A stretch of DNA of 30,884 nt, from contig CAYUOU010000049.1 of NCBI GenBank assembly GCA_964446485.1, positions 1 through 30,884 on the forward strand. Reading direction: 5' to 3'. Source of the stretch: JBDRRP01 sp964446485 (GTDB lineage Bacteria; Desulfobacterota; Desulfobacteria; Desulfobacterales; JBDRRP01). Each line of letters opens with the position of its first letter. Within the stretch, counting starts at the first letter, position 1. The position numbers and the translations under genes were made by a program. This document shows, piece after piece, positions 23,965 through 30,884 of the stretch. Under the pieces are notes generated by a model, which did no database searches, had not been told where the DNA came from, and was given only the letters and a program-made list of their open reading frames with translations.

Positions 23965-24667
23965 GTGCCTCGGCTTTCGGTGCCATTTGAAGGTCGACGA
24001 CTTGCCCCTGCTGAAGCCGAACGATGCGGCCGCTGGCCTGGGCCACCAAATCACGGTCATGGGTGGCGATGACCAGGGTGCCCCCGCGCTGGTGAAACCG
24101 CTTGAGCAGCTCGATGATAACGCCGGCGGATTCGGGATCAAGGCTTCCCGTGGGCTCGTCAGCCAATAGGATTTTGGGATCCCCCACCACCGCCCGCGCC
24201 ACGGCGATGCGCTGCTGCTCGCCGCCTGAGAGACTCGGCGGGTAGGCGTTGTGGCGATCTTCCATCCCCACATGGCGCAGGACGCTGTTCACCTTTTTAT
24301 CCACCAACCGTCGGCCTTGGCCCTGGGCTTCGAGGACCAGCGCAATGTTGTCGAAAACGGTTTTGGTGTGGATCAGCTTGTAGTCCTGGAAGATGATGCC
24401 AAACTGACGGCGTAAAAAAGGAATGCGCTTGCGGGGAATTCGCGCCAGGTTCATCCCGTCGACCAGAATTTGACCTTCGGTGGCGGGCTCTCCCCGGTAG
24501 AGCAGTTTGAGCAGGGTCGTCTTGCCGGCGCCGCTGGGGCCGGTGATCAGCATGAATTCGTTTTTAAAGATGTCCAACGTCACGTTGGACAGCGCTTTCT
24601 TGGCGCCATATTGTTTGACAACGCGAAACACTTGGATAATGGCGTTTTTGTTACGAACATCCATCAT
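23948..24667 (-). CDS. ftsE: Cell division ATP-binding protein FtsE
   Basis: A 239-residue ABC ATPase. Walker A GPSGAGKTT is at 43-51, the Q loop near FQDYKLI (93-99), the ABC signature LSGGEQQR at 146-153 and Walker B ILLADEPT at 166-173 with catalytic Glu171. FQDYKLIHTKTVFDNI is typical of FtsE rather than other small ABC ATPases. It is slightly longer than E. coli FtsE, with an extra C-terminal tail. It works with FtsX at the division site. The start ATG overlaps the tolC stop as ATGA and follows GGGAG, so translation of tolC, ftsE and ftsX is probably coupled. Confidence 0.95.
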   Translation of the reverse strand: MMDVRNKNAIIQVFRVVKQYGAKKALSNVTLDIFKNEFMLITGPSGAGKTTLLKLLYRGEPATEGQILVDGMNLARIPRKRIPFLRRQFGIIFQDYKLIHTKTVFDNIALVLEAQGQGRRLVDKKVNSVLRHVGMEDRHNAYPPSLSGGEQQRIAVARAVVGDPKILLADEPTGSLDPESAGVIIELLKRFHQRGGTLVIATHDRDLVAQASGRIVRLQQGQVVDLQMAPKAEAHATLR

Positions 24668-25995
24668 TCGAGCGACTCCCGCCCCATGGCCAATGCCAAT
24701 GCCGCTTTGGCGATTTCCAGATCGTAGAGGGCCGAAAAGTAGTTGAACTGGGTCCTGGAAAGCAGGGTGCGGGCATTGAGTACGTCGGTGGAAGTGTCCA
24801 CGCGCTGTTTATAGCGCTCCCCGGTAATGCGGAAGTTTTCTTTGGCCTGGTTGATGGCGGTTTCTACGGTTCGGATGTTCTTTTCGGACTCAATCACTTT
24901 GAGATAGGCTTGGTTTACCTCCAGCTGGATGTTGTCGAGAGTCTGCTCGTAGCCGTTTTTGGCCTGTTCGGCCACCCGTTGTTTTTCTTCCACGCCTTTT
25001 TTGGTGCGACCCCACTCCCAAAAATTCCAGGACGCCACCGCCCGGACGTCCCAGCTTTCCGGGTCCGATACGCCGGGGCCGCCGTTGACGAGGATATCGG
25101 TGCCGACTTTGTAGTAGTTTCCCTGCAGATCCACCACCGGGTAGTAGTCTTTTTTCGCCACGGCGACTTCCCTCTCGGTTACCGCGACGCGCTTTTGGGC
25201 TACCAGAATATCGATCCGGCTTTTTTGGGCCTCGGCCATGCATTGGTCCACGGTAAGGGTAAAAGGGCTGAAGTCGCTTTCGTCCAGAACGGCCACCGGC
25301 TGATTCACCGGTCGGCGCAGCAGGGTGTTGAAATTGGCACGGGCCACGGCGAGTTCATTTTCGGCTGTGATGAGTTGCTGCCGCGTGTTGGCAAGCTCCA
25401 CCTGCGCCTGGAGAAAGTCGTTTTTGGCGGTCATGCCAACGTCATAAAAGTTCTTTGCGTCGGCCTCAAACGCCGCCAGCAGGGTCACGGCCTCGACGCC
25501 GACGCCCACGACTTTTTCAGCCCTGAGCACAGAATAATAGGCGTTATGAGCCGCGAAAACGAGCTCCTGCCGCACGCGTTGATCGTTGAGTTTGGCGATA
25601 TCCAGACCCAGTGCAGCGATTTGGTAAGTGTTGGTCAGCGCGAAACCGGTGAACACCGGCTGTCTCACCGATGCCGTCAACCGGTATTCGTCTTCGGGGA
25701 CGGTAATGCCAAAGACGGGTGAGAGGATTTCCTCATAATGATGCTTGTACTGATAGGCGGCGCTGAACGTCGGAAAAAAGCGGGTTTTTTCTGCCCCGAG
25801 ACGGCTTTCCGCAGCGCCAACGGCCTCACGGGCGTTTTTGGCTTGAAGGTTGACACCCAAAGTGGTCTGGATCGTCTCATCGAGACTCATGGGTGCCGTC
25901 TGCACCTCAGCAGCGACAACAGCCGCCGTAGCGGCGACACCCATGATCCAGACCGTTGCCAATAGGATAATGATGCGTGTTGTTATGGATTGCAT
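24664..25995 (-). CDS. tolC: TolC-family outer-membrane channel protein
   Basis: A 443-residue outer-membrane efflux protein with two tandem OEP repeats (PF02321 type): a signal peptide (about 1-30), the MSLDETIQTTLGVNLQAKNAREAV helix that opens repeat 1, and the corresponding second repeat near LTVDQCMAEAQKSRIDILVAQ. Long heptad helices end with IAKAALALAMGRESLE. Such proteins trimerise into a channel for type I secretion or drug efflux, working with an inner-membrane pump not encoded in this window. The start is the ATG directly after GGAGGATC; two earlier in-frame starts lack a ribosome binding site. Being first in a run with ftsEX-envC is an uncommon arrangement. Confidence 0.9.
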   Translation of the reverse strand: MQSITTRIIILLATVWIMGVAATAAVVAAEVQTAPMSLDETIQTTLGVNLQAKNAREAVGAAESRLGAEKTRFFPTFSAAYQYKHHYEEILSPVFGITVPEDEYRLTASVRQPVFTGFALTNTYQIAALGLDIAKLNDQRVRQELVFAAHNAYYSVLRAEKVVGVGVEAVTLLAAFEADAKNFYDVGMTAKNDFLQAQVELANTRQQLITAENELAVARANFNTLLRRPVNQPVAVLDESDFSPFTLTVDQCMAEAQKSRIDILVAQKRVAVTEREVAVAKKDYYPVVDLQGNYYKVGTDILVNGGPGVSDPESWDVRAVASWNFWEWGRTKKGVEEKQRVAEQAKNGYEQTLDNIQLEVNQAYLKVIESEKNIRTVETAINQAKENFRITGERYKQRVDTSTDVLNARTLLSRTQFNYFSALYDLEIAKAALALAMGRESLE

Positions 25996-25998
25996 GAT

Positions 25999-26003
25999 CC
26001 TCC
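25999..26003 (-). promoter_or_regulatory. Ribosome binding site deciding the tolC start
   Basis: GGAGG on the minus strand three bases before the ATG at 25995. Alternative in-frame ATGs at 26025 and 26178 have no comparable signal, and the shorter product begins directly with a good signal peptide. Confidence 0.75.
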
Positions 26004-26200
26004 GGTATCCGGTGTTGACGGACATGGCAAAAGGAATTGACCCTGGTGGGGGATGTTGGTATGTCACGATCCGAGCCTCAGGGAGTGCTGCTACACAGTT
26101 TTCCTTGCTCGGGGCCTCCACTGAATCCCAGTCCCTGCTTCTTCCAGTTCGGTGGAGGCTTCTTAATATCGAAACCACTCGCTAAAGTAAACCACTCCAA

Positions 26201-26746
26201 ATGAAATCGGAACTTATCCATCTGCTACGTGAAAAGTCTTTCAGGTACACCCAAGCCCCCTCCTTTCGTCTGGTGTCCGGACGCCTGAGCCGCTTTTATG
26301 TCAACTGCAAGCCCACGGTCCTCAGCCCCCGGGGGATGTTTCTGGCCGGTCACCTCATGTGCGAGGCCATTGCCGACATCGATGTGGCAGGCGTGGGGGG
26401 GTTGACTTTCGGTGCGGATCCCATCGCCGTGGCCACCGCATTTGCCTCAGAGCTTCGTGGCCGGCCGGTCAAGGCATTCTCCATCCGTAAGACTCAGAAA
26501 GACCACGGCATCGTCAAATGGATCGAGGGAGATTTGTCCACAGGCGACCAGGTTGTGGTCATCGATGATGTGGCCACCACCGGCGGCTCCACCATCAAGG
26601 CCGTCGAGCGGGCCCGGGAAGAAGGGTTGGACGTGGTTCGCGCGGTCATCCTCGTGGATCGCCAGGAAGGCGGCTTGAACAACATCCGCGCCCATGTGCC
26701 GGATGTGCGCGCCATCGTCACCCGGGACGAACTGATGGCGGATTGA
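26201..26746 (+). CDS. pyrE: Orotate phosphoribosyltransferase
   Basis: A 181-residue enzyme that joins orotate to PRPP in UMP synthesis. The PRPP-binding motif VVVIDDVATTGGST is at 118-131 and the flexible catalytic loop IRKTQKDHG at 95-103 (Arg96, Lys97, Lys100, His102). FYVNCKPTVLSPRG at 32-45 is the orotate-side segment typical of the family. Length is normal. The ATG has no recognisable Shine-Dalgarno sequence, suggesting weak or leader-dependent initiation. The gene is divergent from tolC across about 200 bases and convergent with the endonuclease-family gene; no other pyrimidine gene is in the window. Confidence 0.93.
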   Translation: MKSELIHLLREKSFRYTQAPSFRLVSGRLSRFYVNCKPTVLSPRGMFLAGHLMCEAIADIDVAGVGGLTFGADPIAVATAFASELRGRPVKAFSIRKTQKDHGIVKWIEGDLSTGDQVVVIDDVATTGGSTIKAVERAREEGLDVVRAVILVDRQEGGLNNIRAHVPDVRAIVTRDELMAD

Positions 26747-26772
26747 CATGGGTTCCCCCCCTGCCGAGGCCT

Positions 26773-26813
26773 TTTAACGGCTGCTTCGATGCCCGCCCTG
26801 ATGGGGCGTTAAA
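26773..26813. terminator. Possible bidirectional terminator after pyrE
   Basis: TTTAACG (26773-26779) and CGTTAAA (26807-26813) are perfect inverted arms enclosing a CGCCC/GGGCG stem. They lie between convergent genes and overlap the stop codon of the minus-strand gene. T-runs are poor, so the call is weak. Confidence 0.3.
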
Positions 26814-27561
26814 CCCGCCGCTTGCGGGGCGACACGGTAAAATCGCACACCAGGGGCAGATGATCGGATAAGGTCACTTGGGGGGTATAGAACGCATCGA
26901 TGCGGATCTGGGGGCTGTGAAGAATGTGGTCGAGGTGGCGCTTGGGGGCCCGACTGGGGTGGGAGGGCAGCCCCAGGCCGTTGGCATTGGAAAGCCCGGT
27001 GGCGGCGCTGAAATCATTGAGCTCCCGGAAGCCGCCAAACACATTGAAATCACCGGCAACGATGACCGGTTTGGACGCGGCGTTGACGATGCCGCTCAAA
27101 TCCTTTAGCTGCTTGCGGCGACTCCAGGATTTTAGGGAAAGGTGAACAAGGAACATCGTCACGTCGTCGAGTTCCAATTCCAGCACTAGCCGCTTGACGC
27201 CGTTATTGAGATAGTGAAAGCGCGTGTCGCGAATGGCACGGTTGGTGAGAAAAGCGTTCCCCTGGTTGAGGGCGAGGGGCATTTTGCTCATGACCGACCC
27301 AACGCGGTATTTGTTCTTGAATACATGGTCGTGGTGGATCTGATGGGCGATTGCCCCGGCCTGGCATTGTTTTCCAGAGCGGAAAGAACCGCTGTCCACC
27401 TCCACAAGGCCCACCACATCCGGCCCTACCGCCTGAATGTAGTTGCCGATCTCCTTGAGCTTGGTTTCGGTCGACTTGAGATACCCGCCGTAGGGAATGG
27501 GGAAATGGAACTGTTTTCCAACGCCGGCAGCATACCTGATGTTGTAGAGCATGAAGCGCAT
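26809..27561 (-). CDS. Endonuclease/exonuclease/phosphatase-family protein
   Basis: A 250-residue protein with the DNase I-like fold motifs in order: MLYNIRYAAG at the N terminus, VGLVEVDSG (metal-binding Glu), FLVHLSLKS, VIVAGDFNVFGG and the terminal SDHLPLVCDF (catalytic Asp-His). The family covers Mg-dependent nucleases, sphingomyelinases and inositol phosphatases; the substrate here cannot be decided. There is no signal peptide from the chosen start, so it is probably cytoplasmic. The frame is open 52 codons further upstream, but those residues show no family similarity. The start lacks a clear ribosome binding site, with ATGs three codons apart. Its stop faces pyrE. Confidence 0.85.
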   Translation of the reverse strand: MRFMLYNIRYAAGVGKQFHFPIPYGGYLKSTETKLKEIGNYIQAVGPDVVGLVEVDSGSFRSGKQCQAGAIAHQIHHDHVFKNKYRVGSVMSKMPLALNQGNAFLTNRAIRDTRFHYLNNGVKRLVLELELDDVTMFLVHLSLKSWSRRKQLKDLSGIVNAASKPVIVAGDFNVFGGFRELNDFSAATGLSNANGLGLPSHPSRAPKRHLDHILHSPQIRIDAFYTPQVTLSDHLPLVCDFTVSPRKRRV

Positions 27562-27734
27562 GAGCGTTGTGTCGATCTCAAATGGATTTGACGTTGAATG
27601 ACATGCTAAGGGTGCGGGCCCAGATGTCAATCGGCGAGGGTGATAGAATTCCGCGGACCCCGATCTCGGTAAAGCACTGATGGGGGCTGCGTTGTTTCGA
27701 CGCAATTGCATGGGCACTGCCCGCCGCCGGCCGA

Positions 27735-28163
27735 TCAGTAGCGGATCTTTCTAAATGCCAGAACCACATTGGCGGCAAACGGCAAAAGGGCGCCCAGCCA
27801 TCCGTAGCGGCCGAGGGCCGGATCGCCCACCAGAAACGGGCCGCAGACGGCTGCGAGTAATATTCGGGAGGACGAAATGACGGCGCCCTCAACAGCGCTC
27901 ACGTAGCGAAATCCGACGGTGAGCAGATACTGCCCGCCGATGCCAAAGGCGGCGCAGGCTGCCAGATAGCCGAGCTCCAGAGCGTTGGGAACGAAGATGC
28001 TGCCGTGAAAAAGCACCATCATCGACACCCCACCGATGCCGAACATGAAAAACAAAATCGTATGGGTGTCGTGTTGCCGCCGGCTGAGGCGGAATATGGG
28101 GGTGTTCAGGAACATTTCGGCAGCGCCGTTGACAGGCGTCCGGGGGACTAGTGGATATGGCAC
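27735..28163 (-). pseudogene. C-terminal half of an EamA-type (DMT) transporter
   Basis: The product (142 codons, possibly 126 from an internal ATG at 28115) has about four membrane helices and matches the second EamA repeat: a TILFFMFGIGG helix, then QYLLTVGFRYVSAVEGAVISSS and a final GALLPFAANVVLAFRK helix. Complete DMT transporters have two such repeats and about 300 residues, so the first half is missing. Truncation occurs where the NYN gene ends, and the GTG start of the fragment lies inside that gene with no ribosome binding site. Probably a remnant left by a rearrangement. A functional half-size (SMR-like) transporter is less likely because starts are poor. Confidence 0.65.
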
Positions 28164-28996
28164 CCCTTAACAATATAGCCGCCGGATTTCTCGTCGCGCT
28201 CCAATTCCAATATCCCCTGGGCGCCGGCCTCTTCCAGCAGTTGCCCGAAGGATCGAAACCCGTAATACGATTCGCTGAACCCGGGCTTCCGCCGCTTAAG
28301 GGTCTGCTTGATCATGGAGCCCCAGATTTTTTCTTCCTCGCCGCGCTCTTCGATGAGGGCCTCATAGGTCTCCACGATGAGATCCCAGGCCTCCTGCTTT
28401 TTGTCTTTCTCCACCTGGGCAACCTTGGCTTTGGCGCTCTTGGGTTTGGCACGGACAGACCGTTTGGCAGGCGCCTTGGCGCGTTTTTTGCGCACGAGGT
28501 CGTCATAGTAGATGAACTCGTCGCAGTTGGCGATGAGAAGGTCCGAGGTACTCTTCTTGACCCCGACGCCGATGACGATCTTGTTGTTTTCCCTGAGCTT
28601 GCTCACCAGCGGCGAAAAATCCGAGTCGCCGCTGATGATGACAAAGGTGTCCACGTGTTCCTTCGTGTAGCAGAGGTCCAGCGCGTCCACTACCAGGCGG
28701 ATGTCCGCCGAATTTTTTCCGGACTGACGGACATGGGGAATTTCGATAAGTTCAAAGCTCGCCTCGTGCATTACGGCCTTGTATTCCTGGTACCGCGCCC
28801 AGTCGCAATAGGCCTTCTTGACCACGATGTTGCCTTTCAACAGCAGCCGTGCGAGCACCTTGCCGATATCAAAATTGTCGTAGCTGGCCTCCTTGGCGCC
28901 CAGTGCCACGTTTTCGAAGTCGCAATACAGGGCCATGGCCTTGGTCTCGGTGGTCTGTGTCACGGTGTCATCCCTTTCCCTTAGGATATTGGGCAT
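28148..28996 (-). CDS. NYN-domain (LabA-like) protein with C-terminal OST-HTH/LOTUS domain
   Basis: A 282-residue protein. The NYN domain (about 21-168), a PIN-like nuclease fold, carries the acidic residues of the family: Asp26 in YCDFENV, Asp98 in NSADIRLVVDAL and Asp124/Asp126 in ISGDSDFSPLV. A Lys/Arg/Ala-rich linker (169-200) follows. A LOTUS (OST-HTH) domain (about 203-280) with GSMIKQTLKRRKPGFSESYYGF ends the chain; LOTUS domains are thought to bind RNA. Together they suggest an RNA-processing nuclease, though no target is known. The start is ATG after GGAAAC; a GTG at 28963 after AAAGGGA is an alternative that removes 11 residues. The flanking genes on both sides are broken. Confidence 0.9.
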   Translation of the reverse strand: MPNILRERDDTVTQTTETKAMALYCDFENVALGAKEASYDNFDIGKVLARLLLKGNIVVKKAYCDWARYQEYKAVMHEASFELIEIPHVRQSGKNSADIRLVVDALDLCYTKEHVDTFVIISGDSDFSPLVSKLRENNKIVIGVGVKKSTSDLLIANCDEFIYYDDLVRKKRAKAPAKRSVRAKPKSAKAKVAQVEKDKKQEAWDLIVETYEALIEERGEEEKIWGSMIKQTLKRRKPGFSESYYGFRSFGQLLEEAGAQGILELERDEKSGGYIVKGCHIH

Positions 28997-29301
28997 GTTT
29001 CCGATAGATTACCACACCCCGGCCGCCGCTTGCGAAAAGTGCTGCTGTCTTCATAGCCGATCTGCCAGGTAATGTCGCTGACGGTCTCCCGGCTGTGTTC
29101 GAGTTTGTCTTTTGCAGCCTCGACCCGCACGCGCTGAAGGTAGGCGATGGGCGTTTCTCCGGTGGCCTTCTTGAATCGACGCTTGAAGTGCCGCGGGCTC
29201 AGCCCCACCGTTCGTGACATCGATTCAATGAATATATCTATTGATATGGCCCGATATGAACGGTTTATGTCATTTATGCCACTTTTAACCTTTACAGACA
29301 A
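28981..29301 (-). pseudogene. Fragment of an AraC/GlxA-type transcription regulator
   Basis: Residues 20-92 match the AraC-type DNA-binding domain: MSRTVGLSPRHFKRRFKKATG (first helix-turn-helix), YLQRVRVEAAKDKLEHS (linker helix) and SDITWQIGYEDSSTFRK (start of the second). The sequence then departs from the family (RRPGCGNLSETCPIS), losing the last recognition helix. No N-terminal ligand or PfpI-like domain is present, the only long start is a TTG, and an in-frame stop lies just upstream. This is the remains of a regulator, truncated at both ends, and its 3' end overlaps the NYN start by 16 bases. Confidence 0.65.
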
Positions 29302-29385
29302 GGATTAGGATGCGACACGGTGAGATTGGGGCGCCCCGGGGGGGACCACGGTGCGCTCCCGGCACAGATGACGCATGCACCGAAC

Positions 29386-29392
29386 AGGGAGG
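29386..29392 (+). promoter_or_regulatory. Ribosome binding site fixing the FeS-protein start
   Basis: AGGGAGG four bases before the ATG at 29397. It excludes an in-frame extension of 29 codons that begins at 29310 without a signal. Confidence 0.85.
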
Positions 29393-29396
29393 TATC

Positions 29397-30455
29397 ATGA
29401 ACGACGTCTATCAACGACTGGCCCAGCATCTCGACAATCTGCCGGCGGGGTTTCCGGCCACGGAAAGCGGTGTGGAATTGCGCATTCTGAAGCGCCTTTT
29501 TTCTGAAGCAGAGGCGCGCATCGCTTTGGACTTGCAAATGATTCCAGAGACCGCCGATGCTGTTGCCGCCCGCACCGGGCGCGATGGCGCCGGCCTCACG
29601 CCTGTGCTTGAGAACATGGCCAGGAAGGGCCTAATTTTCCGTTCTGAGCGACATGGTGAGACTTACTACATGGCCGCCCAGTTCGTCATCGGCATTTGGG
29701 AATACCACCTCAACGATCTCGACCCGGGCCTCATAAAAGATGTCAATGAATACCTGCCCACCCTGATGACACGAAACTGGACCGCCCAGGACACCAAGCA
29801 GCTTCGGGTGATACCCATCTCACAGAAAGTGGCGGCGGATATATCGGTGACACCGTATGAAGTGGCCGAAGAGATTATCCGGAACCAGTCGAAGATTGTG
29901 GTTGCCCCGTGCATTTGCCGCAAGGAGCACGCCATGATGGGCCACGGCTGCGACAATCCATCGGAGGTGTGCCTCGTCTTCGGCAGCGGCGCCTTTTTCT
30001 ACGAAAAAAACGGTCTGGGGCGCCGTATCGACAGTGACGAGGCGTTGGCCATCCTGGAGAAGGGGCGCAAGGCTGGACTGGTGCTTCAACCGGGAAACGC
30101 CCAGAAACCCGCCAATATTTGCATGTGCTGCGGGTGCTGCTGTCAGGTCCTGAAGAACCTTAAGGCATTGGACCGGCCCGCCGCCGTGGTGCACACCAAC
30201 TACTACGCGACGGTGGACGAGGACGCCTGCATCGCCTGCGGCGACTGCGTCGAGCGGTGTCACATGGCAGCCATCACCGTGGAAGACACCGCCGTGGTGG
30301 ACCGCAACCGCTGCATCGGTTGCGGAGTGTGTATCGCGGACTGCCCCACCGAAGCCATCGCCCTTTATCTGAAAGATGACGCCGAGCAGTATATCCCGCC
30401 CCGAAGCGTGACGGAGACCTACATGAAAATGGCGCTGGAACGCGGCAAAATGTAA
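29397..30455 (+). CDS. Winged-helix / 2[4Fe-4S] ferredoxin-domain protein with Cys-rich core
   Basis: A 352-residue cytoplasmic protein. Residues about 23-92 look like a winged helix-turn-helix (ELRILKRLFSEAEARIALDL, then a recognition-like helix near VLENMARKGLIFRSE). A middle region contains CICRKEHAMMGHGC (Cys172, 174, 185, plus Cys192) and the dense CMCCGCCC at 242-249. The C terminus is a bacterial two-cluster ferredoxin fold: CIACGDCVERC (Cys278, 281, 284, 288) and CIGCGVCIADCP (Cys306, 309, 312, 316). It may sense redox state or metals, or pass electrons; DNA binding is inferred only from the fold. The closely linked downstream gene (20 bases) is probably in the same operon. Such proteins are common in anaerobes. 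Confidence 0.88.
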   Translation: MNDVYQRLAQHLDNLPAGFPATESGVELRILKRLFSEAEARIALDLQMIPETADAVAARTGRDGAGLTPVLENMARKGLIFRSERHGETYYMAAQFVIGIWEYHLNDLDPGLIKDVNEYLPTLMTRNWTAQDTKQLRVIPISQKVAADISVTPYEVAEEIIRNQSKIVVAPCICRKEHAMMGHGCDNPSEVCLVFGSGAFFYEKNGLGRRIDSDEALAILEKGRKAGLVLQPGNAQKPANICMCCGCCCQVLKNLKALDRPAAVVHTNYYATVDEDACIACGDCVERCHMAAITVEDTAVVDRNRCIGCGVCIADCPTEAIALYLKDDAEQYIPPRSVTETYMKMALERGKM

Positions 30456-30475
30456 ACCTGAAGAAACCCGAGGTC

Positions 30476-30884
30476 ATGAGAAAAAAATCAGCTCCAAAAA
30501 AACGGGGCGCCACGCCGCGTCCGCACAAACGGGTTCGTGCCCGTTCACACAGACCCGGCACCCAGCGTCGGCCGAGCACCGGCGCAAAGGGCACCCGCAT
30601 AGTTGTCGGTGATATCCTCGATCTTCGCGATTACTGGGGAAAACGCATGCCGCGGCCCGTCGCAACGGCCGTGGTGCGCGGCGCCATTCACACCCATCTC
30701 AACCAGCCCAAAAACCTGCTGCTGGCCAGCCTCGGCCAACTGTACGGGCAACCGGTCAGCCGTCAGGATTTCAGCGAGTTCAAGACCGTCCACTTCCAGG
30801 AAGGGCAGTTCCAGTTCGTTTTCCGCGTGGCCGCCCGGCGGCATACCGGCGGCCGTGTGCATACGGCCATGGTGGTAGCCAAAG
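30476..30884 (+). CDS. Unidentified basic protein, runs off the window
   Basis: An open frame of 136 codons without a stop before the right edge. It starts at an ATG with GAGG three bases upstream, 20 bases after the FeS-protein stop. The first 40 residues are very Lys/Arg-rich (MRKKSAPKKRGATPRPHKR), followed by a folded-looking part with VVGDILDLRDYWGKRMPRP and VVRGAIHTHLN. I do not recognise a family. The basic tail suggests nucleic-acid or ribosome contact, which is inference. Codon usage and spacing support a real gene co-transcribed with the FeS protein. Confidence 0.6.
   Translation, partial: MRKKSAPKKRGATPRPHKRVRARSHRPGTQRRPSTGAKGTRIVVGDILDLRDYWGKRMPRPVATAVVRGAIHTHLNQPKNLLLASLGQLYGQPVSRQDFSEFKTVHFQEGQFQFVFRVAARRHTGGRVHTAMVVAK

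Noticed and set aside
29241..29269. TTGATA-N17-TTTATG as promoter for the FeS gene
   Set aside because: The -35 is good, but the -10 matches only three of six positions and lies far from the start; not strong enough to annotate.
1..30884. tRNA, rRNA, CRISPR arrays, complete insertion sequences
   Set aside because: Looked for cloverleaf-type GTTCRA arms, regularly spaced repeats and transposase motifs by eye; none was seen.

Overview
The window is about 31 kb of roughly 60% GC chromosome from a Gram-negative bacterium. LPS-heptose synthesis (gmhB), an outer-membrane TolC channel, an RlpA lipoprotein and the FtsEX/EnvC division hydrolase system all point to a two-membrane cell. A ferredoxin-like protein with a cysteine-rich core and a radical SAM enzyme fit an anaerobe. 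Gene content and style suggest a sulfate-reducing deltaproteobacterium (Desulfobacterota, Desulfobacterales-like). That placement is an inference from protein style, not a database match.

Layout. (1) Positions 1-1107 are an accessory edge: an AT-rich ankyrin-repeat fragment, about 400 bp with no gene, and a YafQ-type toxin with no partner antitoxin. (2) 1108-2268 is an MFS transporter on the minus strand. (3) 2475-6173 is a proteostasis block: two divergent small heat-shock proteins, the second directly followed by lon. (4) lon continues into a tightly packed plus-strand run lon-rlpA-gmhB-recD2-radical SAM (3801-11304). Three of its four junctions overlap by 4 bp; the fourth carries a palindromic repeat doublet. 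(5) 11448-13743, minus strand, holds an exported PHP-like membrane protein and an SDR enzyme with an altered active site. (6) prmA (plus) meets a minus-strand signalling run tail to tail with overlapping stop codons. Reading that run 5' to 3' it is a sensorless hybrid histidine kinase, a receiver protein carrying a remnant kinase module, and a metallo-beta-lactamase-fold hydrolase. (7) 19260-25995, minus strand, is an envelope/division operon: tolC-ftsE-ftsX-envC-ctpA-YibQ-type deacetylase, mostly overlapping or tightly spaced. (8) pyrE is divergent from it. (9) 26809-29301 holds an endonuclease/exonuclease/phosphatase-family protein, half of an EamA transporter, an intact NYN-LOTUS protein and a broken AraC-type regulator. 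(10) The right end carries a winged-helix/ferredoxin protein and the start of an unidentified basic protein that runs off the window.

How the genes work together. FtsE and FtsX would form the division ABC complex that activates EnvC. This EnvC has lost most zinc ligands of its LytM domain and so probably acts as an amidase activator. CtpA and the YibQ-like protein belong to the same envelope maintenance theme, as does RlpA in the lon run. The small heat-shock proteins and Lon are a hold-or-degrade pair for misfolded proteins. The most unusual items are the sensorless signalling run with its internally deleted kinase, the radical SAM protein translationally coupled to RecD2, the degenerate PHP membrane protein, the orphan toxin, and the winged-helix/FeS protein with its downstream basic partner. 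No tRNA, rRNA, CRISPR array or complete insertion sequence was seen.
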